DNA from: Hyunsoonleella flava
GTDB lineage: Bacteria; Bacteroidota; Bacteroidia; Flavobacteriales; Flavobacteriaceae
Assembly: GCF_004310325.1 (NCBI RefSeq)
Contig: NZ_SIRT01000010.1
Coordinates: forward strand, 62,001 to 126,000
Direction of reading: 5' to 3'
Length of the DNA: 64,000 bases
Shown: positions 53,231-62,179 of the stretch, piece after piece
How positions within the stretch are numbered: the first letter of the stretch is position 1
Layout: every line of letters begins with the position of its first letter
The notes under the pieces: generated by a model
The model's input: the letters and a program-made list of their open reading frames with translations, nothing else
Database searches by the model: none
What the model was told of the DNA's origin: nothing
Program-made: the position numbers and the translations under genes

Positions 53231-55003
53231 CTAACGTGCCTGTTTATCAATTAAAGAAATAGTTTTTGCCGCCTTTTGGTAATCTTCCTGCATAGTAACG
53301 TTTGTAATTGGCGTATAACGTGCCAATTCGCAGTTTTCAAAAATGGCAATAAAATCAGTTACTACATCAGTTTCCACACCTCTTTCTATGAGTAAGCTCT
53401 GTATCCTATCTTTACTTAACTCACTAGTTTCAATATGTAATTTTGCCTTAAGATAATTATGTAATGCCTTTTCTAGAGCTTCATAAAAGGCTTCTTTTTT
53501 GCCTAATTCTCTTTTGGCTCCTTTTAAATATTTTCGTGCCAGTCTATCAGCTTTTCTTCTCTTGTTCCCAACTACATCAGCATCTCTTGTTGCCTTTTTT
53601 CGTCTTACAACAATGGCCAAAGGAATAACTAAAAAAGGCCCTAATAGTAGACTCCAAAATAATTTAGTCTTAAAAAAGTACTCTTTTTTCTTAGGAGTGA
53701 AATCTGTTTTGGTTTTTATAAATGCAAATTGGTTGCTAGCAGTTTTTATTTGTTGCTTTACAACATTGGTTGTGTTATTTGACGCATTGGATGCATTATT
53801 TATTGGACCGTCCAATACATCTATTATAATTTCTTCAGAAGACAAACGCTTATAACTTTCGGTTTTCAAATCGAAATATGAGAACGAAATACTTGGAATG
53901 GGATACTTCCCTTTATACTGTGGTACTATAGTATAATTATCGGAAATACTTCCTTGCATACCTCGGGATGTGGTGCTAACGTTTTCCTTATGCTCAGGCT
54001 CATACACTTCTAAAGAGCTTGGTAAATTCATTTTAGGTAAATTAAATAGCTTCAAATTTCCTTTCCCTCGCACTTCAACCTTGGCTTGCAACGATTCTGT
54101 TGCATCCAACTCTGTTTTTGAAGTAGTAACTTTAAAACTAAAATCGCCTACGGCACCACTAAAATCGGCTGGCTTCCCAGCTTCTGGTAATGGTTTTACA
54201 TTAATCGTTCTGTTTCCAGCTGACACTGTTCTACTCACTCTGGTCATTAAACGACTTCCAAAAATATCGCGTCTATTGGTTGGTACTTGTACCGATACGT
54301 TTAGGGTTAGTGGCTCTATATTAAGCTTACCGGTTCGTTGAGGATATAATACGGTTTTTCGTAATACCAAATACCGATAATCTTCGCCTTGATAAGTGCC
54401 ATTTTGTACACGTTGGCCTTGTGTGTCTATATTCTGACTCCAAAAATCATCATACCTTGGAATGTCTATTTCCCTCCAATTATCAACACCGGTTGTAGGT
54501 GCCACATAAAGTTTGTAAACTACAGTGATAGCCTCATTCAAATATGGCGTGGAGTTAGAAACCTCTGCAACTAGATGAATATTATTTGATGCAACATAGC
54601 TTGGGTCGTTAGGGTTTTTAGGCTTATCTATTGCGGCGGTAATCTCAACTTTAATAGGTGTAGTTTTATAGATTTCGCCTTCAATTTCTATGGTTGCCTG
54701 CCCAATATTAAACACACCTCTCTTTTTGGGTGCTAAAAAATAACTATATGTCTTTTTGTAAGTACGTACACCATTTATCCACGAATTGCTTACCGACTGA
54801 TTTGGACCACCAATTACAGTAAAGCCGTTGAAACTTGGGGGGTTAAAATTGTCCCCATCCTTATTCATTTCAAAGTCTACCCGTAAACGTTCGTTTACAC
54901 CAAGTTTTTTCTTGCTAACCTTGGCTTCAAATTTAACCTGTCCAGCAGCAACACTTGTGGCAAGTATTATTAGAAAAATTGTTATGTTCTTAAATGCTTT
55001 CAT
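53231..55003 (-). CDS. batD: BatD
   Basis: 590 residues from the ATG at 55003; the upstream in-frame TTG is not a likely start. Signal peptide (cleavage near VAAGQV), several Ig-like beta domains (about 25-420) and one membrane helix (about 445-465) followed by a basic cytoplasmic tail (RRKKATRDADVVGNKRRKADRLARKYLKGAKREL). BatD is the large surface component thought to interact with the VWA proteins BatA/BatB. The end of the tail is helical and conserved (EALEKALHNYLKAKL). Confidence 0.93.
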   Translation of the reverse strand: MKAFKNITIFLIILATSVAAGQVKFEAKVSKKKLGVNERLRVDFEMNKDGDNFNPPSFNGFTVIGGPNQSVSNSWINGVRTYKKTYSYFLAPKKRGVFNIGQATIEIEGEIYKTTPIKVEITAAIDKPKNPNDPSYVASNNIHLVAEVSNSTPYLNEAITVVYKLYVAPTTGVDNWREIDIPRYDDFWSQNIDTQGQRVQNGTYQGEDYRYLVLRKTVLYPQRTGKLNIEPLTLNVSVQVPTNRRDIFGSRLMTRVSRTVSAGNRTINVKPLPEAGKPADFSGAVGDFSFKVTTSKTELDATESLQAKVEVRGKGNLKLFNLPKMNLPSSLEVYEPEHKENVSTTSRGMQGSISDNYTIVPQYKGKYPIPSISFSYFDLKTESYKRLSSEEIIIDVLDGPINNASNASNNTTNVVKQQIKTASNQFAFIKTKTDFTPKKKEYFFKTKLFWSLLLGPFLVIPLAIVVRRKKATRDADVVGNKRRKADRLARKYLKGAKRELGKKEAFYEALEKALHNYLKAKLHIETSELSKDRIQSLLIERGVETDVVTDFIAIFENCELARYTPITNVTMQEDYQKAAKTISLIDKQAR

Positions 55004-55076
55004 TCTGTTATCACACAACTACAAGGTTATATAATCATTTCGGGCTATTGTCAACTAAGATTGCAAATTTTTTAAA

Positions 55077-55913
55077 CTACCAGTCTTTTTCGGTCTTAAC
55101 CTTTACACCTTTTTGCTTTTCGGCGTTCATCTTTTCTTGCACCTTTTTCTCCTGATTATTCATAGCTTCTAGCAAACTTTTAATTTGCTGTGGCGATAAT
55201 TGTCCTGGTTTTGGCTGTGGTTTTTTCTTCTCCTCCTTCTCTTTATCTCCTTTATTTTTATCGTCTTTTTTATCCTCAGGTTTTTTCTCGTCTTTCTTGT
55301 CCTCTTCGTCTTTTCCGTCCTCCTTTTTATCGTCTTTATCTTCGTTCTCTTTATTGTCCTGATTCTCCTTATTCTTGTCCTCGTTCTCCTTTTCTTCGTC
55401 TTTCTTATCGTCACTATTATCCTTATCGTCCTTATTCTCGTCGTCTTTATTTTCGTCTTCCTGTTGTTTCGCACATTCCTTTGCCAAGGCTAAATTATAA
55501 CGGGTTTCATCGTCAGAAGGATTATTTCTCAAAGCACTTTTATACGCCTCAACCGCCTCTTTGCACTTTTTATTTTTCATCAAAACGTTGCCCATATTAT
55601 GAAAAGCTTTGTGCTTCGCTTCTTTTGAAGTCGCTAATTTTGCAGTTTGCTGATGCCGATACAACGCTTCCTCAAAATTGCCTTTTTCATAATAAGAATT
55701 CCCTAAATTGTATAAACCCGCAATATTATCCTGCTGTTTCGACAATGCTTTTCTGTATTCCATTTCCGCAGCAACAAAATCTTCATTTACCAATTCATTG
55801 GCTTCATAAACATAATTATTTGCTTTTTTCTCAGCCAATAATCGTGCTTTATCCTCTTGTGAAAACCCAAGAAGGGAAATACATGATATGATTAATACAA
55901 CTAGCTTTTTCAT
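55077..55913 (-). CDS. batC: BatC, TPR protein with long charged low-complexity region
   Basis: 278 residues. Signal peptide (cleavage near GFSQED), three TPR repeats (about 35-150) and then an unusual run of Asp, Glu, Lys and Asn (about residues 150-240, coordinates 55195-55470), ending with a short helix QLSPQQIKSLLEAMNNQEKKVQEK. The low-complexity part creates long open frames on the other strands. Role in the Bat complex is inferred from gene order. Confidence 0.88.
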   Translation of the reverse strand: MKKLVVLIISCISLLGFSQEDKARLLAEKKANNYVYEANELVNEDFVAAEMEYRKALSKQQDNIAGLYNLGNSYYEKGNFEEALYRHQQTAKLATSKEAKHKAFHNMGNVLMKNKKCKEAVEAYKSALRNNPSDDETRYNLALAKECAKQQEDENKDDENKDDKDNSDDKKDEEKENEDKNKENQDNKENEDKDDKKEDGKDEEDKKDEKKPEDKKDDKNKGDKEKEEKKKPQPKPGQLSPQQIKSLLEAMNNQEKKVQEKMNAEKQKGVKVKTEKDW

Positions 55914-55985
55914 GATTCCTATATTACTTACTCTTTCTAAATTATAAAACCCTGTTTTTTATAGCGTTAAAAAAAATATAAATTT

Positions 55986-56075
55986 GGGCGTTACCCTCCT
56001 TAGGTCGGGTCGGGCTTTCACTACTCAATCCCTCCTTCGTCGGGGATTTTAAACATACCGTTCTATCCCTAACGC
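55986..56075 (+). repeat. Interspersed GCGTTA...TAACGC element, copy C
   Basis: 90 nt bounded by GCGTTA (55988-55993) and TAACGC (56070-56075); strongly matches copy B from GGGTCGGGCTTTC to the right end with four changes. It lies between batB and batC, inside the Bat operon, on the strand opposite to transcription. Confidence 0.85.
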
Positions 56076-56120
56076 GGGCATACCAGCTAAAACCGAGGCT
56101 TTCCTTAAAACCCATCTCAT

Positions 56121-57158
56121 CTATAAGTTTTCATTAAATAAATTCAACTTCTTTAACCATGCCGTTTTCCGCTCCAGTAAAAAGATGTCAAGTAACAAAA
56201 AGAAAATACCGAAACCCAAAAACCATTGAAACTGATCTTTAAAATCAGCAAATTGTTTGGCTTCAAATTCGGTTTTATCCATTTTGTTCAAAATCTCCCT
56301 TATATTTTCAACGACATCATTGGTGATTTTTCCGTTAATGTAGGCTCCATCTGCTTCTGCGGCGATACCTTTTAGAGTCTCTTCATTCAACTTTGTAATC
56401 ACGGTTTCACCTTGATTATCCTTTTTATAACTTATAACTACACCATTTCTTTTTAGAGGAATTGGGCCTCCTTTTACATCACCAACCCCAATAGTAAAAA
56501 TGCGGATACCCTCTTCATTGGCATCTTCAGCAACATCAATAGCAGCTTCACTGTGGTCTTCCCCATCTGAAATAATTATTAGTACACGGTTGGTTTGCTC
56601 TTCGTCATCAAAATAAGTGGTTGCCAGTTTTATAGCCTCGTTAATCGCTGTTCCTTGCGACGACAACATATCGGTATTCATATTGTTTAGGAACATTTTT
56701 GCAGAAGCATAGTCGGTTGTTATCGGCAACTGCGGAAATGCTTTACCTGCATAAGCAATAATCCCAACGCGGTCGCTGGCTAAATTATTGATGATCTGCG
56801 TTACCAATTGTTTTGCTTTTTCCAATCGGTTTGGTGCAATATCTTCAGCCAACATACTTTTAGAAACATCAACCGCAAATACAATATCAACACCTTCACG
56901 CTTCACAGTTTCTAGCTTAGTTCCAATTTTTGGGTTTACCATAGCTATGGTTAAGCACAGAAACGCTAAACATAACAAAGCAATTTTTAAAACCGATTTA
57001 AAAACCGATTTATCAGGGCTTAGTTTTTTCAGCAACTCCTTATCGGCAAATTTCTTTTGTGTTCTATATTTCCAAAATTGAAGCACCAAAAAGAATAGGA
57101 CGATTACTGGAATAATTCCCAGCGTCCAAAACCATATTTTTTCATCTAATTGATACAT
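56121..57158 (-). CDS. batB: BatB, VWA-domain membrane protein
   Basis: 345 residues. Two N-terminal membrane helices (about 8-28 and 58-78), a von Willebrand A domain with the MIDAS motif DVSKSML (about 96-102) and ISDGEDHSEAA (about 197-207), then one C-terminal helix (about 311-331). Binds a divalent metal and a protein partner. Paralogous to BatA, which is coded upstream. Confidence 0.93.
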   Translation of the reverse strand: MYQLDEKIWFWTLGIIPVIVLFFLVLQFWKYRTQKKFADKELLKKLSPDKSVFKSVLKIALLCLAFLCLTIAMVNPKIGTKLETVKREGVDIVFAVDVSKSMLAEDIAPNRLEKAKQLVTQIINNLASDRVGIIAYAGKAFPQLPITTDYASAKMFLNNMNTDMLSSQGTAINEAIKLATTYFDDEEQTNRVLIIISDGEDHSEAAIDVAEDANEEGIRIFTIGVGDVKGGPIPLKRNGVVISYKKDNQGETVITKLNEETLKGIAAEADGAYINGKITNDVVENIREILNKMDKTEFEAKQFADFKDQFQWFLGFGIFFLLLDIFLLERKTAWLKKLNLFNENL

Positions 57159-57162
57159 ATTT

Positions 57163-57192
57163 CAGTCTCAGTATTCAGTGGCAGTTTACAGT
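57163..57192. repeat. CAGT word array, five copies with 2,3,2,3-nt spacers
   Basis: CAGT at 57163, 57169, 57176, 57182 and 57189, between batA and batB. The same word with 2- or 3-nt spacers forms an inverted pair at 60829-60934. Confidence 0.75.
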
Positions 57193-57276
57193 TAGGATTC
57201 AAACCTAATTAACCACCTTTTTATTTATTTTAAATTATTATTATAAAATTTCCGCCTTCGCGAAAATGACAAAAAC

Positions 57277-58284
57277 TTATACAAAACTTCTAAAAACAGT
57301 AAATCTCAACAGTAACTCTAGCAGCAACAATAATCCTGCTAGCAGCACTAACGGTCTGTATTTTTCTTCGTAATTGTAAAATTTAAATTCCTCAATTTCT
57401 GTTTTTTCTAACTTGTTTATTTCCTCATAAATAGCTTCTAACTTTTCATTGTTCGTGGCCCTAAAATATTTACCTCCGGTGGCATCGGCTATTTCTTTAA
57501 GCAGTTCTTCATCTATTTCAACTTGAATTCTACCATACTGAAAACGCCCTGTCCTGGAATCAATCGCAACTGGCGATAACGCCATACCATTTGTTCCCAA
57601 ACCAATAGTATAGGTTTTTATACCATATTCTACTGCCAGTTCACTTGCTGTTCTCGGGTCAATAAATCCTGTATTGTTCACACCATCGGTTAACAAAATG
57701 ATAACTTTACTTTGGGCTTTGCTATCTTTCAATCTGTTTACCGAAGTAGCCAAACCCATACCGATGGCAGTCCCGCCTTCAATAATAGTATTGTACTTTA
57801 TACTTTTTAAGGACCGTAATACAATAGCCTTATCACTGGTAATTGGTGTTTTGGTATAGCTTTCCCCTGCGTATTCCACAAGACCAATTCGGTCGTTAGG
57901 CCTTCCTTTTATAAACTCTGAAGCTACATCTTTTAGAGCCTCTAATCGATTTGGACTTAAATCTTTCGCCAACATACTTGCCGAAACGTCAATAGCCATC
58001 ACTATATCAATCCCTCTGGTAGTTTTAGTTTTGCTGGACACATCTACAGTTTGTGGTCTTGCCAAAGCTGTAATTAATAATGCCAATGCCAAGAGTCGTA
58101 ATACAAAAAGAAAATGTCTCAATTTTGGCAACCATGAATTGGTAACCTTGAACCCTTTTAAACTTGATATTTTCAGTTCTGCGGTTTGCTTTTTGTTTTT
58201 GAAAATATACCACGCAATAGCAACTGGCAATAACAGTAGCAACCAAAACAATTCTTTATTTAAAAACTGAATTCCCTCTAGCAT
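57277..58284 (-). CDS. batA: BatA, VWA-domain membrane protein
   Basis: 335 residues with the same layout as BatB: two N-terminal helices, VWA domain with DVSASML (about 96-102) and LLTDGVNNTGFI (about 199-210), C-terminal helix LVLLAGLLLLLELLL. The start codon overlaps the stop of the preceding gene by 1 nt (TAATG), so it is translationally coupled. Confidence 0.93.
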   Translation of the reverse strand: MLEGIQFLNKELFWLLLLLPVAIAWYIFKNKKQTAELKISSLKGFKVTNSWLPKLRHFLFVLRLLALALLITALARPQTVDVSSKTKTTRGIDIVMAIDVSASMLAKDLSPNRLEALKDVASEFIKGRPNDRIGLVEYAGESYTKTPITSDKAIVLRSLKSIKYNTIIEGGTAIGMGLATSVNRLKDSKAQSKVIILLTDGVNNTGFIDPRTASELAVEYGIKTYTIGLGTNGMALSPVAIDSRTGRFQYGRIQVEIDEELLKEIADATGGKYFRATNNEKLEAIYEEINKLEKTEIEEFKFYNYEEKYRPLVLLAGLLLLLELLLRFTVFRSFV

Positions 58285-59921
58285 TATTCCTCCTCATTTT
58301 TAAGTTCAACAGAATTTACTATTCTCTCAACCACATCTTTGGCGTAAGTATCATTAGGATATGTTATTATTATTTGCTGTAATACGTTTTGAGACAAAAA
58401 TTGTAATAAGACATAATTGCCATCTTGCTCTTTTTTAGTCAGCAAATCACTTGCAGTTAGCGTACCATAGGTTTTTAACCCTTCTGCTCCATTAGGTGTT
58501 GTAAATTTGTCTCTAAATACAGTAATATTTTTTGCCCCCTGAGACTCCATACCCTTTATGCTACCTTCCGAAACCTGTTCTAGCTCGATTTTATTTTTGT
58601 TTGAACTAGGGAATGTTGTGGTACTTACGGAAACACTAAAAACATCTATCAATGTTCCATATACAAAAGTGGTAGTTTTCACCTTACCTTTTACCTCATC
58701 TGGCACTGGCAGTTCAACACGTTTTAAAACTCTTGGTGTAGAAATGGTTATTGGCGGTACACCGTATTGACTTGTAACCCAATCGCCTTCCAATAGTTCT
58801 TTACTTTCGTGACCTACAATGGTGTCCTTTACATAATCAAAACCGTATTTTAAGGAAAACCCTGTTAATGCGGCAAGTAGCAGAAACACGCTAATTCCAA
58901 CTGTTAACCAAATCTTTTTACGCTGCTTTTTGCGCTCTTGCTCTTCACGATATTGCTCATCTAAAAGCTTTTCTTCTTCAGTAGGCTCTGGCAATACCTC
59001 TTTTACATGGTCAATTTCTGCATCTATGGTTTTTCTGTCCAATTCAGCTAAAGCCACATCTGGTGCCGACTTTGCAAATTTCACCAAATCGGCTCTTCTT
59101 AAAATGCTTTCTAAGTTCTTTATTGTTTCAGCACTTAAATCAATTTGGTTACCATCTTTTAATAAGCGCAGCTTACTTATCAATTCATCCGTAGTACTCT
59201 CTAAGGAATGGTCATACACCTTTTCATCTAAATATTTACGAATAATCAGTGTTAATTCTGAATAGTAATCTTTCAACTGTTGATGTTCTAAATAATGACT
59301 TTCATCCAGCTTTTGTAATGCCAATTTTGCTCTATCATAAGGTGGCAGTAAGGCAATTTTTTCTTCTTCAGTAAGTGGTTTTTGTCGCCATATAAACCAC
59401 CATAAAGCTGCTGCAATCACACCAATCACCAAAAGTGTTATCAGCAAATATTTCCACCAATTACCACCACGCTTCTTTACTTCGATAATAGGTTTTATGT
59501 CATAAAGCCCCTGTTTGGTAGTATCTACTTCAATATTTCTTACTTCAACCTTTAAGGAATCAGTAAAAAATGTATTGTCGCCAACTATTATTTTTTGACG
59601 TGGAATAGTGTAAGCACCAGAATCAAACTGCGTTAAACCATATTTTTTTATTAAGTTGAATTTGTCTTGGTTCGTTACCGTATCTATAGGATAAGACTCA
59701 ATCATCTCTAAGGGACTAAAGGTTTGCCCTTCTGGAAATACTACTAAACTTGTTGTATCAGTTTCAACTTGAATGTTATAGGTAATTTGTTCTCCAATTT
59801 TTATGGAGGTAGAATCGATGGACGATGTAACTTGGGCGAAAGAGAAAAAAGAAAACTGGATAAAAAGAAAAGAAAAAATAACCGACAACGGAAGACCGAA
59901 GACAGTGTATTTAGCTTTCAT
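58284..59921 (-). CDS. Bat-operon membrane protein with BatD-like N-terminus
   Basis: 545 residues from the ATG at 59921; a longer form from 59942 is possible but its extra seven residues come from an ACGATTTATGA repeat. Signal peptide (cleavage near FAQVTSS), an Ig-like periplasmic part similar in layout to BatD (about 25-140), a membrane helix (about 160-180), a cytoplasmic helical segment (TEEEKIALLPPYDRAKLALQKLDE...YYSELTLIIRKYLDEKV) and a second helix (about 338-358) followed by another periplasmic domain. It lies between the DUF58 and batA genes in most Bacteroidota Bat operons; function unknown. Confidence 0.82.
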   Translation of the reverse strand: MKAKYTVFGLPLSVIFSFLFIQFSFFSFAQVTSSIDSTSIKIGEQITYNIQVETDTTSLVVFPEGQTFSPLEMIESYPIDTVTNQDKFNLIKKYGLTQFDSGAYTIPRQKIIVGDNTFFTDSLKVEVRNIEVDTTKQGLYDIKPIIEVKKRGGNWWKYLLITLLVIGVIAAALWWFIWRQKPLTEEEKIALLPPYDRAKLALQKLDESHYLEHQQLKDYYSELTLIIRKYLDEKVYDHSLESTTDELISKLRLLKDGNQIDLSAETIKNLESILRRADLVKFAKSAPDVALAELDRKTIDAEIDHVKEVLPEPTEEEKLLDEQYREEQERKKQRKKIWLTVGISVFLLLAALTGFSLKYGFDYVKDTIVGHESKELLEGDWVTSQYGVPPITISTPRVLKRVELPVPDEVKGKVKTTTFVYGTLIDVFSVSVSTTTFPSSNKNKIELEQVSEGSIKGMESQGAKNITVFRDKFTTPNGAEGLKTYGTLTASDLLTKKEQDGNYVLLQFLSQNVLQQIIITYPNDTYAKDVVERIVNSVELKNEEE

Positions 59922-59956
59922 AAATCGTAATTCGTTACTCATAAATCGTTAATCCT

Positions 59957-60823
59957 TTATCCTCTTCGTTTAAAATAACCCAACAGCTTTTTCACGTAGC
60001 TTTCATCAACCCTACAATCAATAACACCAGCTCCAGAGCGTGAAAACGTTTCTTTAAAATAATTCACTTTATCCCTGTAAAACTTAGCGTAATTTTGACG
60101 CACCTTTTTTGATGTGGTGTTTACCAACATTAATTCCCCCGTTTCCTCATCCTGCATTTGTACCACACCAAGATTTGGGATGTCTTCCTCGCGCTTATCA
60201 TAAACCCTTATTCCTGTAACATCATGCTTTCCAGACACTATTTTCATAGTGCGCTCATAATCATCTGCAATAAAATCAGACAATACAAACACAATTGCTT
60301 TTTTCTTCATTACATTGGTTAAAAACTTCAATGCTTCCGCAATATTGGTTTGTTTACTTTCTGGCTTAAACTCAATCAACTCACGAATAATACGTAATAC
60401 ATGCGAGCGTCCTTTTTTAGGCGGAATGTATAATTCTATTTGGTCTGAAAACAAAATCAGACCTATTTTATCATTATTCTGCGTTGCTGAAAATGCTAAA
60501 GTTGCCGCAATTTCAGTAACGACTTCATTTTTAAATTGCTGTTCTGTACCAAATAACTCCGAACCTGAAATATCCACCATTAACATCATGGTCAATTCCC
60601 GTTCCTCTTCAAAAACTTTCACAAAAGGTTCGCTGTAACGTGCAGTAACGTTCCAATCTATATTTCTAACGTCATCTCCAAATTGATACTGTCGTACTTC
60701 ACTAAAGGTCATACCACGCCCTTTGAAGGTAGAATGGTATTCGCCTCCAAAAATATGATCAGACAACCGTCGTGTCTTAATCTCAATTTTGCGTACTTTC
60801 TTTAGTAATTCTTTAGTATCCAT
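59957..60823 (-). CDS. DUF58 domain protein of the Bat operon
   Basis: 288 residues, no membrane helix. The DUF58 signature is near the N-terminus (FKGRGMTFSEVRQYQFGDDVRNIDWNVTAR), followed by a VWA-like part (MMLMVDISGSELFGT, about 89-103). Partner of MoxR-type ATPases; commonly coded between moxR and the bat genes. It probably connects the ATPase to the membrane VWA proteins. Confidence 0.93.
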   Translation of the reverse strand: MDTKELLKKVRKIEIKTRRLSDHIFGGEYHSTFKGRGMTFSEVRQYQFGDDVRNIDWNVTARYSEPFVKVFEEERELTMMLMVDISGSELFGTEQQFKNEVVTEIAATLAFSATQNNDKIGLILFSDQIELYIPPKKGRSHVLRIIRELIEFKPESKQTNIAEALKFLTNVMKKKAIVFVLSDFIADDYERTMKIVSGKHDVTGIRVYDKREEDIPNLGVVQMQDEETGELMLVNTTSKKVRQNYAKFYRDKVNYFKETFSRSGAGVIDCRVDESYVKKLLGYFKRRG

Positions 60824-60828
60824 CTATT

Positions 60829-60934
60829 CAGTAAACAGTTTTCAGTCTCAGTTTTCAGTTAGCATTAAACCGTTGAGTCATTTAGTATGCAGCAGAGTAA
60901 GCAACTGCCTACTGCCACTGCGCACTGTGAACTA
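60829..60934. repeat. Inverted pair of CAGT / ACTG word arrays
   Basis: Left array (60829-60859): five CAGT with spacers 3,3,2,3. Right array (60904-60934): four ACTG plus a degenerate fifth (ACTA) with spacers 3,2,3,3. The right array is the left one in reverse complement with the same spacing; only the tetramers, not the spacers, are kept. Loop of 44 nt. It fills the moxR-DUF58 gap. Confidence 0.75.
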
Positions 60935-60935
60935 T

Positions 60936-61940
60936 TTAAGGTACTTCTATCTCGTTTACAATTTTGTTTATGATGTCTTCTGAAGTTACATTTTCAGCTT
61001 CGGCTTCGTAAGTAATGCCTATTCTATGGCGTAACACATCATGAACCACGGCGCGAACATCCTCTGGAATAACATAACCACGGCGCTTAATAAATGCATA
61101 GCACTTTGCTACAGTAGCCAAATTGATGCTACCACGAGGCGACGCTCCAAAAGAAATAAGTGGTTTTAAATCGGTAAGTCTATATTTTTCAGGATATCTA
61201 GTAGCAAATATGATATCCAAAATGTATTTCTCAATTTTTTCATCCATGTACACATCTCTCACTGCTTCTTGAGCAGTTAGAATTTGCTTTAAGGACACTA
61301 CTGGATTCACTTTTTCAAAAGCACCTTTTAAATTGGCGCGGATAATCATTTGCTCTTCATCCAATTTTGGATAATCGATTACCGTTTTCAACATAAAACG
61401 GTCTACCTGCGCCTCTGGCAATGGGTAAGTTCCTTCTTGTTCCACTGGGTTTTGCGTTGCCATTACTAAAAATGGCTTGTCTAAGACAAATGTTTCATCA
61501 CCAATGGTAACTTGCTTTTCCTGCATAGCCTCGAGTAATGCCGACTGCACTTTGGCCGGTGCACGGTTTATCTCATCTGCCAGAACAAAATTGGCAAAAA
61601 TTGGTCCTTTTTTGATGGAGAAATCGTTCTCCTTCATGTTGTAAATCAGTGTACCAGTAACATCGGCTGGTAATAAATCTGGGGTAAACTGTATTCTACT
61701 AAAACTCCCATCAACCGCCTGCGCCAAAGTATTTATCGCTAAAGTTTTCGCTAAACCAGGAACACCTTCAAGCAGAATATGCCCTTGCCCTAAAAGCCCT
61801 ATCAATAGGCGCTCTACCATGTGTTTTTGCCCAACAATAACTTTGTTCATTTCTAAAGTTAGCAAATCTACAAAGGCACTTTCCTTCTCAATTTTCTCGT
61901 TTATAGACTTAATATCAATTGTACTGGTTTCTTCCATCAT
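60936..61940 (-). CDS. MoxR-family AAA+ ATPase
   Basis: 334 residues with Walker A GVPGLAKT (about 60-67), Walker B LADEINRAP, sensor 1 MATQNPVEQEG and the MoxR C-terminal lid (PRGSINLATVAKCYAFIKRRGYVIPEDV). First gene of the Bat operon, chaperone-like role in maturation or assembly of VWA protein complexes. Two ATG codons (61940, 61937) are possible. Confidence 0.94.
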   Translation of the reverse strand: MMEETSTIDIKSINEKIEKESAFVDLLTLEMNKVIVGQKHMVERLLIGLLGQGHILLEGVPGLAKTLAINTLAQAVDGSFSRIQFTPDLLPADVTGTLIYNMKENDFSIKKGPIFANFVLADEINRAPAKVQSALLEAMQEKQVTIGDETFVLDKPFLVMATQNPVEQEGTYPLPEAQVDRFMLKTVIDYPKLDEEQMIIRANLKGAFEKVNPVVSLKQILTAQEAVRDVYMDEKIEKYILDIIFATRYPEKYRLTDLKPLISFGASPRGSINLATVAKCYAFIKRRGYVIPEDVRAVVHDVLRHRIGITYEAEAENVTSEDIINKIVNEIEVP

Positions 61941-62120
61941 TTTTTAAGTTTAAGAGATCTATTTATCGCCATTTTTTTAAGCAATGCAAATTGTTAAAAT
62001 TTTTATTTTAAAGCTGTTAAAAATAGGTTAAAAAAATGGGGCAAATATGATGAAACCTGACTTTAACCAATTATTATGATAAGATTTTCTTAATTAGAAG
62101 AAAGATGCGCGAAAAGTACT

Positions 62121-62153
62121 AAAAAGAAAAAGCAACACATTACTGCATTGCTT
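62121..62153 (-). terminator. Terminator after the DUF4382 lipoprotein gene
   Basis: On the minus strand, AAGCAA (62153-62148) pairs with TTGCTT (62135-62130), 12-nt loop, followed by a T-rich run to 62121. It is 27 nt past the stop codon. Confidence 0.6.
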
Positions 62154-62179
62154 CTTCTAATTTTTTTAATATTCAGTAT

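Noticed and set aside
55190-55891. Long open frames antisense to batC (up to 233 codons)
   Set aside because: They are produced by the low-complexity Asp/Glu/Lys tract of batC; the encoded proteins are compositionally absurd and batC itself fits the operon.
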